Source: Gluconobacter vitians
GTDB lineage: Bacteria; Pseudomonadota; Alphaproteobacteria; Acetobacterales; Acetobacteraceae
NCBI RefSeq assembly: GCF_015244565.1
Contig: NZ_JABCQG010000001.1
Location: forward strand, 278,228-342,227
Direction of reading: 5' to 3'
Length of the DNA stretch: 64,000 bases
The translations under genes and the position numbers were made by a program. Numbering within the stretch: position 1 is the first letter of the stretch; every line of letters begins with the position of its first letter. The notes below the pieces were generated by a model that worked only from the letters and a program-made list of their open reading frames with translations, was not told where the DNA came from and searched no databases. Below, piece after piece: positions 15,542-24,690 of this stretch.

Positions 15542-16954
15542 ATGGCTGGGATTGCTTCGTCTTCCAGTGAGGGGCTGTCCACGGACCAGCCCCGCAGCAC
15601 GGCACGGGCGACAACCCTTGGTATTCTGGCAGCGCTGGCCGGGCTGATGTTCGGTCTTGATACCGGCGTGGTTGCTGGTGCGCTGCCTTTCATTGCGACC
15701 GATTTCCATGCGAGTGACGCCCTGCAGGGCTGGATCGTCTCGTCGATGATGGCCGGGGCGACGGTCGGGTCGCTGTTTGCCGGGCGGATTTCGGTGCGGT
15801 TCGGCCGGACGGGCGCCATGCTCGGGGCGGCGATCCTGTTCCTGATCGGGACATTGTTCTGCGCTCTGGCGCCGGGTGCCGCGATCATGATCGTAGGCCG
15901 TCTTTTCCTGGGACTGGCGGTCGGTGTGGCTGCCTTTGCTGCGCCACTCTATATTTCTGAAATCACGGTTGAATCCGTTCGTGGCGCCATGATTTCGTTC
16001 TACCAGCTCATGGTGTCCCTTGGCATTTTCCTCGCTTTTGTCTCCGACAGCCTGCTGGCTCCAGGCGGGCACTGGCGCTGGATGCTGGGGGTCATGGCCG
16101 TACCAGCCAGCTGTTTTCTCGGCATTGTTCTGATCCTTCCTCATAGTCCCCGCTGGCTCATGATGCGTGGCGAGAAGGACCGTGCGCGGCGAGTGTTGCA
16201 GAGCCTGCGATCCGACGAAGAAGTGGCTGAAGCCGAACTGGTGGATATCCAGTCGCGCCTGCAGAAGAGCAGCGATGCTGGCGTGGGACTTTTCAAAAGC
16301 AATCCCAATTTCCGCCGGACGGTTTTCCTGGGGATGCTGCTTCAGATCATGCAGCAGCTCTCGGGGATCAATGCGCTTCTGTATTATGCCCCGCGCGTCT
16401 TTCAGGCGGCGCATTTCGGGACGAATGCCTCGATCTGGGCTACGACGCTCGTGGGGCTGACCAATATGGCGCTGACGGGTGTGGCGATCGCTTGTGTGGA
16501 TCGGTGGGGGCGGCGTCCACTTCTGATTCTGAGCTGCGCGATTGCGGCATTTTCGCTGGCCGGGGTCGGAACACTGCTGGCTGTCGGGGCATCGAGTTTT
16601 GCGTCCCAGCTGCTGCTCTGCGGGTTTGTCCTTCTGTTCGTGGCAGGGTTTGCCATTGGTGAGGGCCCGCTGGTCTGGACATTGTGCTCGGAAGTTCAGC
16701 CGACGCGCGGGCGGGACTTTGGCATCGGCTGTTCCACGGTGACCAACTGGGCCGCCAACTGGGTGATTTCCAACCTGTTTCCGCTGGGTATGGCCATGAT
16801 GGGAGCGTCCACGACGTTCCTGATGTTTGCTGTCTTCAATGGTCTTTTCATTCTTGTGACCCTATGGTTCGTTCCGGAAACGAAAGGCGTCTCGCTCGAA
16901 AGGCTTGAGGCCAATCTTTTTGCAGGCACCCGCCTGCGTGATCTGGGACGCTGA
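15542..16954 (+). CDS. MFS sugar porter (GalP/XylE type)
   Basis: 470 residues from the ATG at 15542, preceded by GAGGTG; an ATG at 15503 would add 13 residues. Twelve membrane segments. Sugar-porter family hallmarks are LMFGLDTGVVAGALPF in TM1, RISVRFGRTGAM in loop 2-3, SPRWLMMRGE before the central loop, QQLSGINALLYYAP in TM7, DRWGRRPLL in loop 8-9, and VPETKGVSLE at the end of TM12. It is predicted to be a proton-coupled monosaccharide symporter of the inner membrane. The sugar is not determinable. The DHA2-type transporter follows four bases downstream. Confidence 0.88.
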   Translation: MAGIASSSSEGLSTDQPRSTARATTLGILAALAGLMFGLDTGVVAGALPFIATDFHASDALQGWIVSSMMAGATVGSLFAGRISVRFGRTGAMLGAAILFLIGTLFCALAPGAAIMIVGRLFLGLAVGVAAFAAPLYISEITVESVRGAMISFYQLMVSLGIFLAFVSDSLLAPGGHWRWMLGVMAVPASCFLGIVLILPHSPRWLMMRGEKDRARRVLQSLRSDEEVAEAELVDIQSRLQKSSDAGVGLFKSNPNFRRTVFLGMLLQIMQQLSGINALLYYAPRVFQAAHFGTNASIWATTLVGLTNMALTGVAIACVDRWGRRPLLILSCAIAAFSLAGVGTLLAVGASSFASQLLLCGFVLLFVAGFAIGEGPLVWTLCSEVQPTRGRDFGIGCSTVTNWAANWVISNLFPLGMAMMGASTTFLMFAVFNGLFILVTLWFVPETKGVSLERLEANLFAGTRLRDLGR

Positions 16955-16958
16955 GACG

Positions 16959-18347
16959 ATGACGGCTACGACGGAAGACGGTCCGCAAGAAGAATACGAT
17001 CCGCAACGCCATGCCGGGCTGTACGGGGCCCAGCGCCTCAAGGCGATGTCGGCCGTACTGCTGGCCCTGCTTCTGTCGGTGCTGGATTATGCGATTGCCA
17101 ATGTGGCCCTGCCGCTGATTGCGCAGGATCTGCATGCGTCGTCTTCGCGGGCCATCTGGGTCGTCAATGCCTATCAGCTCGCCAATCTGTCCTGCCTTCT
17201 ACCGCTGGCGTCCCTCGGGTCACGTGTCGGATTTGCGCGACTGAGCCAGCTTGGAATTTTTCTGTTCCTGATCGCATCCGTGGCCTGTGCGCTGTCGCAG
17301 AACCTGCTGGAACTGACGCTGGCCCGCGCCCTGCAGGGTATGGGCGGCGCCTGCATCATGAGCGTGAACATCGCGCTCGTCCGCTTCATCTACCCGCATA
17401 AGGAACTGGGGCGCGGGATTGCACTGAACGGGCTGTTCGTTGGGCTCGGTGTGGCGCTTGGCCCGTCTCTGGGGTCGCTCATCCTGTCCGTGGCGAGCTG
17501 GCCCTGGATTTTCTGGATCAACCTGCCGCTGGCCCTCGCGGCTCTGGCTCTGGCCCATGCCGCACTGCCGCAGACCCCGCGGAGCGATATTCCGACCGAT
17601 ATGGTCGGCTCTCTTCTGACGGTCGCTTCATTTGCGTTGACCGGCGTTGGTCTGGACGGGCTGATGCACGCCGATTTCCTGTCGGGCGGCGTCGTGACAG
17701 TTGCGGGCGTGCTGTGCTGGGCCATGCTCCTGCATTACCAGCGTGAGCGGCTGGAGCCGATCGTGCCGGTCGATCTGCTGGCGCGCAGGCCGTTCCTGCT
17801 GGCCTGTCTGGTCGGGTTTCTGGGCTTCGTGGCCTCCAATCTCTACATCGTGGCCATGCCGTTTACACTGGCATCCGCATTCCATCGTGGTGCCGGGACG
17901 ATCGGTCTTCTGATTGCGCCCTGGGCTGTGGGTGTGGCGACAATGTCGTTCGTGGTCAGCCGTCTGGCGGACCGTTTTCCGGCTTCGATCCTGTCCTCGA
18001 TTGGTCTGGCCATCACGGCAAGCGGGTTCTGCCTGCTGTGGTTCCTGCCGACGGATGCCAGCAACTGGGCCATCGCCTGGCGGACGCTGTTTGCCGGATG
18101 CGGGTTCGGGCTGTTTCAGCCGCCCAATAACCGCGCCATCATGGTCACCGCACCTCCCGGACGTGAGGGCGGGGCGAGCGGTATGCTCTCCGTTGCGCGT
18201 CTGGCGGGTCAGACGAGCGGAGCCCTGCTTGTGGCTGGACTGTTCACGGTCTTTCCCCACCCGGCCTTCATCTGCCTCGGGGCTGCGATGGTTGCGGCGC
18301 TAACGGGATCTGCGCTCAGTCTGGGACGGAAATATCTCGCAGCCTGA
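16959..18347 (+). CDS. MFS transporter, DHA2 (EmrB/QacA-like) type
   Basis: 462 residues from the ATG at 16959; the alternative TTG upstream lies within the porter gene. TM1 contains LDYAIANVALPLIAQDL, the DHA2 hallmark, and loop 2-3 has GSRVGFARLSQLG. Around 13-14 hydrophobic segments are visible. Such proteins export drugs or small organic compounds by proton antiport. No EmrA-like adaptor gene is adjacent. Substrate unknown. The last 32 bases overlap the convergent methyltransferase gene. Confidence 0.82.
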   Translation: MTATTEDGPQEEYDPQRHAGLYGAQRLKAMSAVLLALLLSVLDYAIANVALPLIAQDLHASSSRAIWVVNAYQLANLSCLLPLASLGSRVGFARLSQLGIFLFLIASVACALSQNLLELTLARALQGMGGACIMSVNIALVRFIYPHKELGRGIALNGLFVGLGVALGPSLGSLILSVASWPWIFWINLPLALAALALAHAALPQTPRSDIPTDMVGSLLTVASFALTGVGLDGLMHADFLSGGVVTVAGVLCWAMLLHYQRERLEPIVPVDLLARRPFLLACLVGFLGFVASNLYIVAMPFTLASAFHRGAGTIGLLIAPWAVGVATMSFVVSRLADRFPASILSSIGLAITASGFCLLWFLPTDASNWAIAWRTLFAGCGFGLFQPPNNRAIMVTAPPGREGGASGMLSVARLAGQTSGALLVAGLFTVFPHPAFICLGAAMVAALTGSALSLGRKYLAA

Positions 18348-18984
18348 AAAGTGTGGTGGCGCGCTGATCCGCGCTTTCCAGCTCCTGCGTGACGGGAACG
18401 GTCTGGCGCGTCAGGACTTCGAGCGGCATTGACGGGGCGTAGTGCCGGCCCGGATCGCAGAGCCAGACTTCGCAGGTTTTCGAACACTCCAGCAGCCATG
18501 GCACGATCCGCGAGGCCATGGCCTCGTTGTAACAGACGTCTCCGATCACCAGCAGGTCACAGTCGGGGATCGTTCCGATCAGATCTCCAGCGACAGGCCC
18601 AATGGTGACGTTATTCAGGCTGGCGTTGAGGACCGTGGCTTCGAGTGCCATCGGATCAATGTCATTGGCCTGCACGCCGGACGCACCCGACATCGCGGCT
18701 GCAATGGCGGCAAGTCCACATCCGCAGGCCACATCCAGCACGCGGCGTCCGCGGACATGCCCGGGATTGTCGAGAATGAAGCGTGCGATGAGCTGGCTGC
18801 CGGGCCATGCGAAGGCCCAGAAAGGCGGCTCAATGCCGATCTGTTCGAGATAGACTTCGCTGGCCTGCCAGATGGGCGTGATTTGGGTCGCCAGATGCAG
18901 GGAAATCTCCGGCACGAGCGTGGCCTGTGCGATGGCGGTGTTGTCGCGGATGAAACCGGCGGGATCGCTCAGGGCCGTGCTCAT
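18316..18984 (-). CDS. Class I SAM methyltransferase, probable protein-lysine type
   Basis: 222 residues. The AdoMet motif VLDVACGCGLAAIAAAMSGA sits near residue 82, with the acidic motif II QANDIDPMALEA and a post-motif LLVIGDVCYNEAMA. The arrangement (PPFWAFAWPGSQLIARF before motif I) resembles the electron-transfer-flavoprotein beta lysine methyltransferase/PrmA-like group found in alphaproteobacteria. Substrate is inferred only. It overlaps ubiA by four bases (co-directional) and the MFS gene by 32 bases (convergent). Confidence 0.8.
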   Translation of the reverse strand: MSTALSDPAGFIRDNTAIAQATLVPEISLHLATQITPIWQASEVYLEQIGIEPPFWAFAWPGSQLIARFILDNPGHVRGRRVLDVACGCGLAAIAAAMSGASGVQANDIDPMALEATVLNASLNNVTIGPVAGDLIGTIPDCDLLVIGDVCYNEAMASRIVPWLLECSKTCEVWLCDPGRHYAPSMPLEVLTRQTVPVTQELESADQRATTLFRLRDISVPD

Positions 18985-19898
18985 CCGAAAAGTCTTGCGG
19001 CGACAAACCCTGCGGCCAGTACGAATCCGATGGGCACGTTGCGGCGGAACTCCCTGAGGCAGGCCGGGGCGTCATACGGGTTCAGTACGCGGACCTGCTG
19101 GAGCAGCATTGCGGTGGCGACAGCGAGGAACGGCCAGAAAGTCCAGTGCAGATGGGCGTGGATCGCGACGAGGGCCAGTGCCAGCAGCATGAGGGTGTAG
19201 CAGGTGGCTATGAACGGGCGGGCGCTCTTTTCCATCAGGCGGGAGGTGGAGCGGACGCCGATGCGGGCGTCGTCGTCCATGTCCTGAAAGCCGTAGATCG
19301 TGTCGAATCCGAGTTGCCAGAGAATGACGGCGCCGTAAAGCAGCAGGCCGTTGCCATCCAGTGTGCCGGCGGCTGCGGCGTAGCCCATGGGGGCACCGAA
19401 TCCGAAGGTGAAACCCATGACGAGTTGCGGCCACCAGGTGACGCGCTTGGCGGCCGGATACAGGGCAACGAGCAGGAGCGCGATCGGGGCGAGAGCCCAG
19501 CAGACGGGCGGCAGGCACACGAGCACGCCCAGCCCCATCAGCAGCAGGACGGCCAGAAGGAGCAGGCCCTGTTTCAGGGAGAGTGCGCCGCTGGCGAGCG
19601 GGCGGCCTGCGGTGCGGGCGACTTTGGCGTCGATGTCGCGGTCCCAGATGTCGTTCACGACGCAGCCGGCCGAGCGCATGACGAGCGAGCCGAAGGCGAA
19701 CAGGGCCGTGTCGATCAGGCGCGTCTGAAGCGACGCGTGGGGTGCAAGGAACAGGCCCCATACGCCGGGCAGGAACAGGAGCCATGTTCCGACCGGACGG
19801 TCGAGACGGGCGAGCAGGGCATAGGAGCGCCATGGCTCGGGCAGGCGCGCAATGCGGCCGGTCAGCTGGATATCGGTATGGGCGCGGGTCTGGCTCAT
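18981..19898 (-). CDS. ubiA: 4-hydroxybenzoate polyprenyltransferase
   Basis: Prenylates 4-hydroxybenzoate in ubiquinone synthesis at the inner membrane. 305 residues from the ATG at 19898 (MSQTRAHTD); an ATG at 19934 would overlap the divergent rsmE region. Aspartate motifs are NDIWDRDIDAKV (about residue 85) and DMDDDARIG (about 212), among eight or nine hydrophobic segments. The ubiquinone side-chain synthase (ispB-like) is at 39.9 kb. It diverges from rsmE with 62 bases between starts. Confidence 0.94.
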   Translation of the reverse strand: MSQTRAHTDIQLTGRIARLPEPWRSYALLARLDRPVGTWLLFLPGVWGLFLAPHASLQTRLIDTALFAFGSLVMRSAGCVVNDIWDRDIDAKVARTAGRPLASGALSLKQGLLLLAVLLLMGLGVLVCLPPVCWALAPIALLLVALYPAAKRVTWWPQLVMGFTFGFGAPMGYAAAAGTLDGNGLLLYGAVILWQLGFDTIYGFQDMDDDARIGVRSTSRLMEKSARPFIATCYTLMLLALALVAIHAHLHWTFWPFLAVATAMLLQQVRVLNPYDAPACLREFRRNVPIGFVLAAGFVAARLFG

Positions 19899-19960
19899 GG
19901 GAGATGTGATGCTGCGCGGACATGCTTCCGTCAATGGGCGAGGCGCGCTATCGGAAAAGG

Positions 19961-20686
19961 ATGAGCCGATCCGACCCCCGTCTTTACGTCCCTGCGTCTG
20001 AAACAGCCTTCGCGGAAGGCCAGACCATCCCGCTTCCTCCCGGGCAGGCGCATTATCTGGGCAACGTCATGCGGCAGGGCGTGGGCAGCGCCGTCCGTGT
20101 GTTCAATGAGCGGGACGGCGAGTGGACAGCAGAGATCGCGGCCCTGAAAAAGGACAAGGGAAGTGTTCTGCTGCATCGCTGCGAGCGGACTGCGGTTCCG
20201 ACGCAAGGTGTGGAACTGCTGTTTGCGCCGCTCAAGCGGGATGCGACGGAACTTGTCATCCGTATGGGAACCGAACTGGGCGTGACGCGCTTTCGGCCGG
20301 TCGTGACGGAGCGGACCAATACGCACCGGCTCAATCTGGAGCGGCTGTCGGTGATTGCGACCGAAGCGGCGGAGCAGTGCGAGCGACTAGATGTCCCGGA
20401 GATCCTGCCGCCTGAGTCGCTGCGGGTGCTGCTGGCGGAGTGGCCGGACGATTGTCCGCTGTTTGCCGCGCTTGAGCGTCGTCCGGGTGAGGGTGTGGCG
20501 GTGCAGGCTGCGGCCCTGCTGATCGGGCCGGAGGGAGGCTTCTCCGAGGCGGAAGTGGAGCTTCTGCGGCGGCATGCTGCCGTTCATGCACTCAGCCTGG
20601 GGCCGCTGGTGCTGCGGGCGGAGACGGCCGTGTGTGCGGGGCTGTCCCGTCTGGCGGCGAGGGCTGAGGATGCCGCCCGAGGGTGA
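19961..20686 (+). CDS. rsmE: 16S rRNA (uracil1498-N3)-methyltransferase
   Basis: 241 residues, SPOUT-class RNA methyltransferase. The start at 19961 is preceded by GGAAAAGG. The N-terminal PUA-like part has RLYVPAS and HYLGNVMR. The C-terminal knot contains MGTELGVTRFRPVVTERTN, EAAEQCERLDVPEI, IGPEGGFSEAEV, and LSLGPLVLRAETAV, all hallmark blocks of RsmE. It is followed by gshA after 67 bases. Confidence 0.95.
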   Translation: MSRSDPRLYVPASETAFAEGQTIPLPPGQAHYLGNVMRQGVGSAVRVFNERDGEWTAEIAALKKDKGSVLLHRCERTAVPTQGVELLFAPLKRDATELVIRMGTELGVTRFRPVVTERTNTHRLNLERLSVIATEAAEQCERLDVPEILPPESLRVLLAEWPDDCPLFAALERRPGEGVAVQAAALLIGPEGGFSEAEVELLRRHAAVHALSLGPLVLRAETAVCAGLSRLAARAEDAARG

Positions 20687-20753
20687 CAGAACCGTCGGAC
20701 CTGCTACAGTTCAATCATTATCGAACAACGAATTCAGACCGAGGCCAAACGCC

Positions 20754-22130
20754 ATGTCCAATCCCGGCACGTCCAATACTGCGTCGATCGAAAGCCGGGC
20801 GCAGCTCGTCGAGGCGATCGCGCGTGGTTGCAAACCGCAATCGGAATGGAAGATCGGTACCGAACATGAAAAATTCGGTTTTGTTCTTCCTCATGCTGCT
20901 GACGGACGCGAACCGCTCTCCCCGCCGCCTTACGAGCCGCGTGGAATCGGAGCCCTGCTGGAAAAGCTTCAGGGACCGGACTGGGCGCCGATCATGGACG
21001 GTGAGAACCTGATCGGTCTGAAAGGGCAGAACGCACAGGCAGGACGGGCGATCTCGCTTGAGCCGGCCGGACAGTTCGAGCTTTCGGGCGCCCCGGTTGT
21101 CTCGCTTCAGGAGACGGAAGCAGAAATGCAGGCGCATTTCGATCAGGTGCGTGGTCCGGCTGCGGAACTCGGGCTTGGCTTCCTGCCGTTTGGCTTTCAG
21201 CCGCTCTGGACGCGCGACGCGATGCCGTGGATGCCCAAGAGCCGCTATGCGATCATGCGCAACTACATGCCGAAAGTCGGTTCGCTCGGCCTCGACATGA
21301 TGACGCGGACCTGCACGGTTCAGGTCAATCTTGATTTCAGCGATGAAGCCGACATGGCGCGCAAGATGCGGGTGTCGCTCGCACTTCAGCCCGTGGCGAC
21401 TGCGCTGTTTGCGAACTCACCTTTCGTCGAGGGTAAGGCCAATGGCCTGCTGTCCAACCGGGCGCGGATCTGGACCGACACGGACAACCAGCGTTCGGGA
21501 CAGCCTTCCGTGTTCTTCGAGGATGGGTTTGGCTTCGAGCAGTATGTGGACTGGGCGCTGGACGTGCCGATGTATTTCGTCTCGCGGGACGGAAAGAACA
21601 TCGACGTTGCCGGTTGCTCTTTCCGTCGCTGGCTGGCGGGTGATGTTCAGGAACCGCTGAAGGGCCTGACGCCGACGGTCGGGGATTTTGAAGATCATCT
21701 GACGACGGTGTTCCCGGATGTGCGTCTCAAGCAGTTCCTTGAAATGCGCGGCGCGGATGCGGGCAAGCTGGAAATGATGGTGGCGCAGTCGGCTCTGTGG
21801 GTCGGCCTGCTTTACGATCCTGCCACGCTGGAAGCGGCCGAGAAACTGGTGCGTGAGCAGCCCTGGAGCGTGTATCAGCAGCTCCGCGCCGAAGTGCCGC
21901 GTCTGGGGCTGGATGCTGCGTTCCCGGGCGGTCTGAAGCCGTTTGCCAAGCGTGTGGTTGAACTGGCCGAGCAGGGTCTGCGGGCGCGTGTGCGCAATGA
22001 GGCCGGGTATCTCGACCCGCTGCACCTGATTGCGGATGGCGGTCCGAATCAGGCCCAGTACTGGCTGGATCTGTATAACGGTGCCTGGGGACAGAGCGTG
22101 AAGCCGCTCTTTACCGAAGCCGCCATCTGA
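20754..22130 (+). CDS. gshA: Glutamate-cysteine ligase
   Basis: First step of glutathione synthesis, ATP-dependent joining of Glu and Cys. 458 residues, the size of the alphaproteobacterial/plant-type enzyme rather than the 518-residue E. coli type. Supporting blocks are EWKIGTEHEKFGF near residue 38, MPKSRYAIMRNYMPKVGSLGLDMM, TCTVQVNLDFSDE, and FVEGKANGLLSNRARIW. Longer in-frame readings extend into rsmE and are rejected. It is followed 27 bases later by the iron-exporter gene mbfA. Confidence 0.93.
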   Translation: MSNPGTSNTASIESRAQLVEAIARGCKPQSEWKIGTEHEKFGFVLPHAADGREPLSPPPYEPRGIGALLEKLQGPDWAPIMDGENLIGLKGQNAQAGRAISLEPAGQFELSGAPVVSLQETEAEMQAHFDQVRGPAAELGLGFLPFGFQPLWTRDAMPWMPKSRYAIMRNYMPKVGSLGLDMMTRTCTVQVNLDFSDEADMARKMRVSLALQPVATALFANSPFVEGKANGLLSNRARIWTDTDNQRSGQPSVFFEDGFGFEQYVDWALDVPMYFVSRDGKNIDVAGCSFRRWLAGDVQEPLKGLTPTVGDFEDHLTTVFPDVRLKQFLEMRGADAGKLEMMVAQSALWVGLLYDPATLEAAEKLVREQPWSVYQQLRAEVPRLGLDAAFPGGLKPFAKRVVELAEQGLRARVRNEAGYLDPLHLIADGGPNQAQYWLDLYNGAWGQSVKPLFTEAAI

Positions 22131-22157
22131 TTTTACGAGACGGGATCTGCTGCCTAC

Positions 22158-23114
22158 GTGACGAAACTTTCCGATCTGACCGAACGCGAAATCCTTGCGC
22201 TGGCCATCGCCAGCGAGGAGGAGGATGGTCATATTTACGCGGATTTCGGCCAGATGCTGGCGGAGGATTATCCCGACAGCGCCGCCATTTTCCAGGACAT
22301 GGCGGAAGAGGAAAACCACCATCGCCGCGCGCTGATCGATCTGTTCGTCCGGCGGTTCGGTAATCATATCCCGCTGGTCCGCCGGCAGGATGTGCAGGGG
22401 TTTCCGTCCCGCAAATCCGCCTGGCAGATGCAGAATCGCGGGATCGAGGCGATCCGGGCGCAGGCGGCCGACATGGAGCGGCAGGCGGCGCGGTTCTATC
22501 GTCAGGCCGCCGGGCAGACCAACGATGCCGAAATCCGCAAGCTGCTGGGCGATCTGGCGACCGAGGAAGACCGGCATCAGCGTGAGGCGCGGCGCCTGGA
22601 AGATGCGCATCTGAATGACAACACGCGTGACCGCGAGGACGAGCACAGCCGCCGGGATTTTGTTCTGCGGGTCGTGCAGCCGGGGCTGGTCGGGCTCATG
22701 GATGGCTCGGTTTCGACGCTGGCGCCCGTCTTTGCCGCGGCCTTTGCAACGCATAGTCCGCATGCGGCCTTTCTGGTCGGGCTTGCGGCCTCGCTGGGAG
22801 CCGGGATTTCCATGGGGCTGGCGGAAGCGCTGGCGGATGATGGCAAGCTGTCCGGGCGTGGGGCTCCGCTGCTGCGTGGTCTGATCTGCGGCGCCATGAC
22901 CTTTGGGGGCGGGATCGGGCATACGTTGCCGTTCCTTGTGCCGGATTTCCATCTCGCCTTTGGTGTCGCGATTATTGCCGTGGCGATCGAGCTTCTGCTG
23001 ATTTCCTGGGTGCGCTGGCGGTATCAGGACACACCGTTCGGATCGGCCATGGTGCAGGTCTTCCTCGGCGGGGCTCTCGTTTTTGCAACCGGTGTGCTGA
23101 TTGGCAGTTCCTGA
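22158..23114 (+). CDS. mbfA: Membrane-bound ferritin MbfA (ferritin-like plus VIT1 domain)
   Basis: 318 residues starting at a GTG. Residues 1-150 are a ferritin-like four-helix domain with di-iron ligands ([31 protein letters not shown]). Residues 170-318 are a CCC1/VIT1-type membrane domain ([25 protein letters not shown], then three or four more segments). MbfA proteins in Agrobacterium and Bradyrhizobium export iron across the inner membrane and protect against peroxide. The downstream lolA follows after three bases. Confidence 0.9.
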   Translation: MTKLSDLTEREILALAIASEEEDGHIYADFGQMLAEDYPDSAAIFQDMAEEENHHRRALIDLFVRRFGNHIPLVRRQDVQGFPSRKSAWQMQNRGIEAIRAQAADMERQAARFYRQAAGQTNDAEIRKLLGDLATEEDRHQREARRLEDAHLNDNTRDREDEHSRRDFVLRVVQPGLVGLMDGSVSTLAPVFAAAFATHSPHAAFLVGLAASLGAGISMGLAEALADDGKLSGRGAPLLRGLICGAMTFGGGIGHTLPFLVPDFHLAFGVAIIAVAIELLLISWVRWRYQDTPFGSAMVQVFLGGALVFATGVLIGSS

Positions 23115-23117
23115 GAC

Positions 23118-23744
23118 ATGATGAACCGTTCTTTTTTCCGCGCTGCCGCTCTGGCGGCGCTGCTGCCCGTTGCACTGCCATCCATGGCTTTTGCGCAGGC
23201 AACTCCCGCCCAGCTTCGTCCTGCGGATCAGGGCTGGATTTCACGGATTGAGGACGCGCTGGGGCAGGTCACGACGCTTCAGGCGCGTTTCAGGCAGACG
23301 GCGGCGGATGGCAGCACGACGGTCGGAACAGCGACGCTCGACCGGCCGGGCCGCATGCGTTTCGATTACGACAAGCCGAGTCCGCTGCTGCTGGTCGCCA
23401 ATGACGGGCGTGTGGTGTTTCAGGATCGCAGCGTCGATCAGGTCACGACCATTCCGCTGGACCGCACGCCGCTCGGGCTTCTGCTGCGTCCGGAACTCAA
23501 GCTGTCGGGCGATGTGACGGTGACGGGCTTCGAGCACAGTAACGGACAGATCCGGGTGCAGGTGGTGCGGACGCAGAGTGCGGGGGAAGGCACCCTGACG
23601 CTCGTCCTGTCTGATGCGCCGCTTGGTCTTCTGGGCTGGACGGTCGTGGATGCGCAGGGGCGCACGACCACGATTGCCCTGTCCGATGTGCGTCTGGGCG
23701 GGACCGTGCCTCAGTCCCTGTTCGTCCTGCCCAAGGCTGACTGA
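23118..23744 (+). CDS. lolA: Outer membrane lipoprotein carrier protein LolA
   Basis: Periplasmic carrier that takes lipoproteins from LolCDE to the outer membrane. 208 residues with signal peptide ALAALLPVALPSMAFA (cleavage after residue 26). The mature part shows the family's LQARFRQT, RPGRMRFDYDKPSPLLLVANDGRVVFQD, and TTIPLDRTPLGLLL. An ATG directly after the first is an equally good start. It is convergent with rsmI, four bases apart. Confidence 0.9.
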   Translation: MMNRSFFRAAALAALLPVALPSMAFAQATPAQLRPADQGWISRIEDALGQVTTLQARFRQTAADGSTTVGTATLDRPGRMRFDYDKPSPLLLVANDGRVVFQDRSVDQVTTIPLDRTPLGLLLRPELKLSGDVTVTGFEHSNGQIRVQVVRTQSAGEGTLTLVLSDAPLGLLGWTVVDAQGRTTTIALSDVRLGGTVPQSLFVLPKAD

Positions 23745-23748
23745 GGCT

Positions 23749-24690
23749 TCAGTCCTTCAGTTCGCGTGAAAGCTCCAGCGCGCGGGCATAGACCGTGCGT
23801 TTGGGTAGCTTTACGATTCCCGCCACGAGGGCGGCGGCATCCTTGACGGAATGGGTCGCCAGGGCTTCGCGCAGATGCGTGTCCAGATCGGCAGCGCCGC
23901 TGTCATCTTCGGCAGAGGGACCGATCAGAAGCGTGATTTCGCCCCGCGGTACGGTTGTGCGGAAATGTTCCAGAACCTCTGTGAGGGTGCCACGCACCAT
24001 TTCCTCGAAGCGTTTGGTGAGTTCGCGGCCGACTGCGGCTTCGCGGTCCGGGCCGAAGACGTCAATCAGGTCTTCCAGTGTTTCGATCAGGCGGTGTGGG
24101 GCTTCATACCAGATCAGGGTGGAATGCAGTCCGGCCTGTTCAGCGGCGCGCAGGGTGGCGAAACCGGTCTTGCGGGCTTCGCTTCGGGGCGCAGGGAAGC
24201 CCAGGAACATAAAGGGCAGGGGCGGCAGGCCCGACAGCGTCAGGGCCGTGACGACGGCGTTCGGACCGGGAATGGCCGTGACATGGATGCCGGCCGCGAT
24301 GGCCGCGCGGACCAGCCGGTATCCGGGATCGGAGACCAGGGGTGTGCCTGCGTCGGAGACGACCGCATAGCGTGCGCCGTCCTGCAGTTTTTCGATCAGG
24401 AACGGAGTGCGGTCCTGTTCGTTATGGTCGTGCAGTGTCCGGGTCGGTGTGGCAATATTGCGCGAAAGCAGGAGCTTTGCCGTGACGCGCGTGTCCTCGC
24501 AGAGGATCGCGTCCACGGTGTTCAGCGCCTCGATCGCGCGTTCGCTGATATCGGCTAGGTTGCCGATCGGCGTTGCAACCAATATCAGACATCCACCTTC
24601 GGCCTGGCCCTGCGCTGGCAGGGCGGCGGCCGGTAACGTTTCAGCCGCATCGCTCAAGGGAGTTTCAGCGGAACATGACTTTTCGGACAT
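23749..24690 (-). CDS. rsmI: 16S rRNA (cytidine1402-2'-O)-methyltransferase
   Basis: 313 residues from the ATG at 24690, which has GAGG six bases upstream. Tetrapyrrole-methylase fold with hallmark blocks LVATPIGNLADISERAIE, CEDTRVTAKLL, HDHNEQDR, VSDAGTPLVSDPGYRLV, IPGPNAVVTALTLSGLP, and YEAPHRLIETLEDL. The first ~33 residues are an unconserved-looking Ala/Pro-rich extension. The 5' end overlaps the start of the divergent lipoprotein gene. Confidence 0.95.
   Translation of the reverse strand: MSEKSCSAETPLSDAAETLPAAALPAQGQAEGGCLILVATPIGNLADISERAIEALNTVDAILCEDTRVTAKLLLSRNIATPTRTLHDHNEQDRTPFLIEKLQDGARYAVVSDAGTPLVSDPGYRLVRAAIAAGIHVTAIPGPNAVVTALTLSGLPPLPFMFLGFPAPRSEARKTGFATLRAAEQAGLHSTLIWYEAPHRLIETLEDLIDVFGPDREAAVGRELTKRFEEMVRGTLTEVLEHFRTTVPRGEITLLIGPSAEDDSGAADLDTHLREALATHSVKDAAALVAGIVKLPKRTVYARALELSRELKD

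Noticed and set aside
21417..22952. 511-residue minus-strand frame opposite gshA and mbfA
   Set aside because: It spans two genes on the other strand and has shadow-type composition.
23739..23754. Short hairpin GACTGA/TCAGTC between lolA and rsmI
   Set aside because: Only a 6-bp stem, no T-run, and made largely of the two stop codons; too weak to call a terminator.
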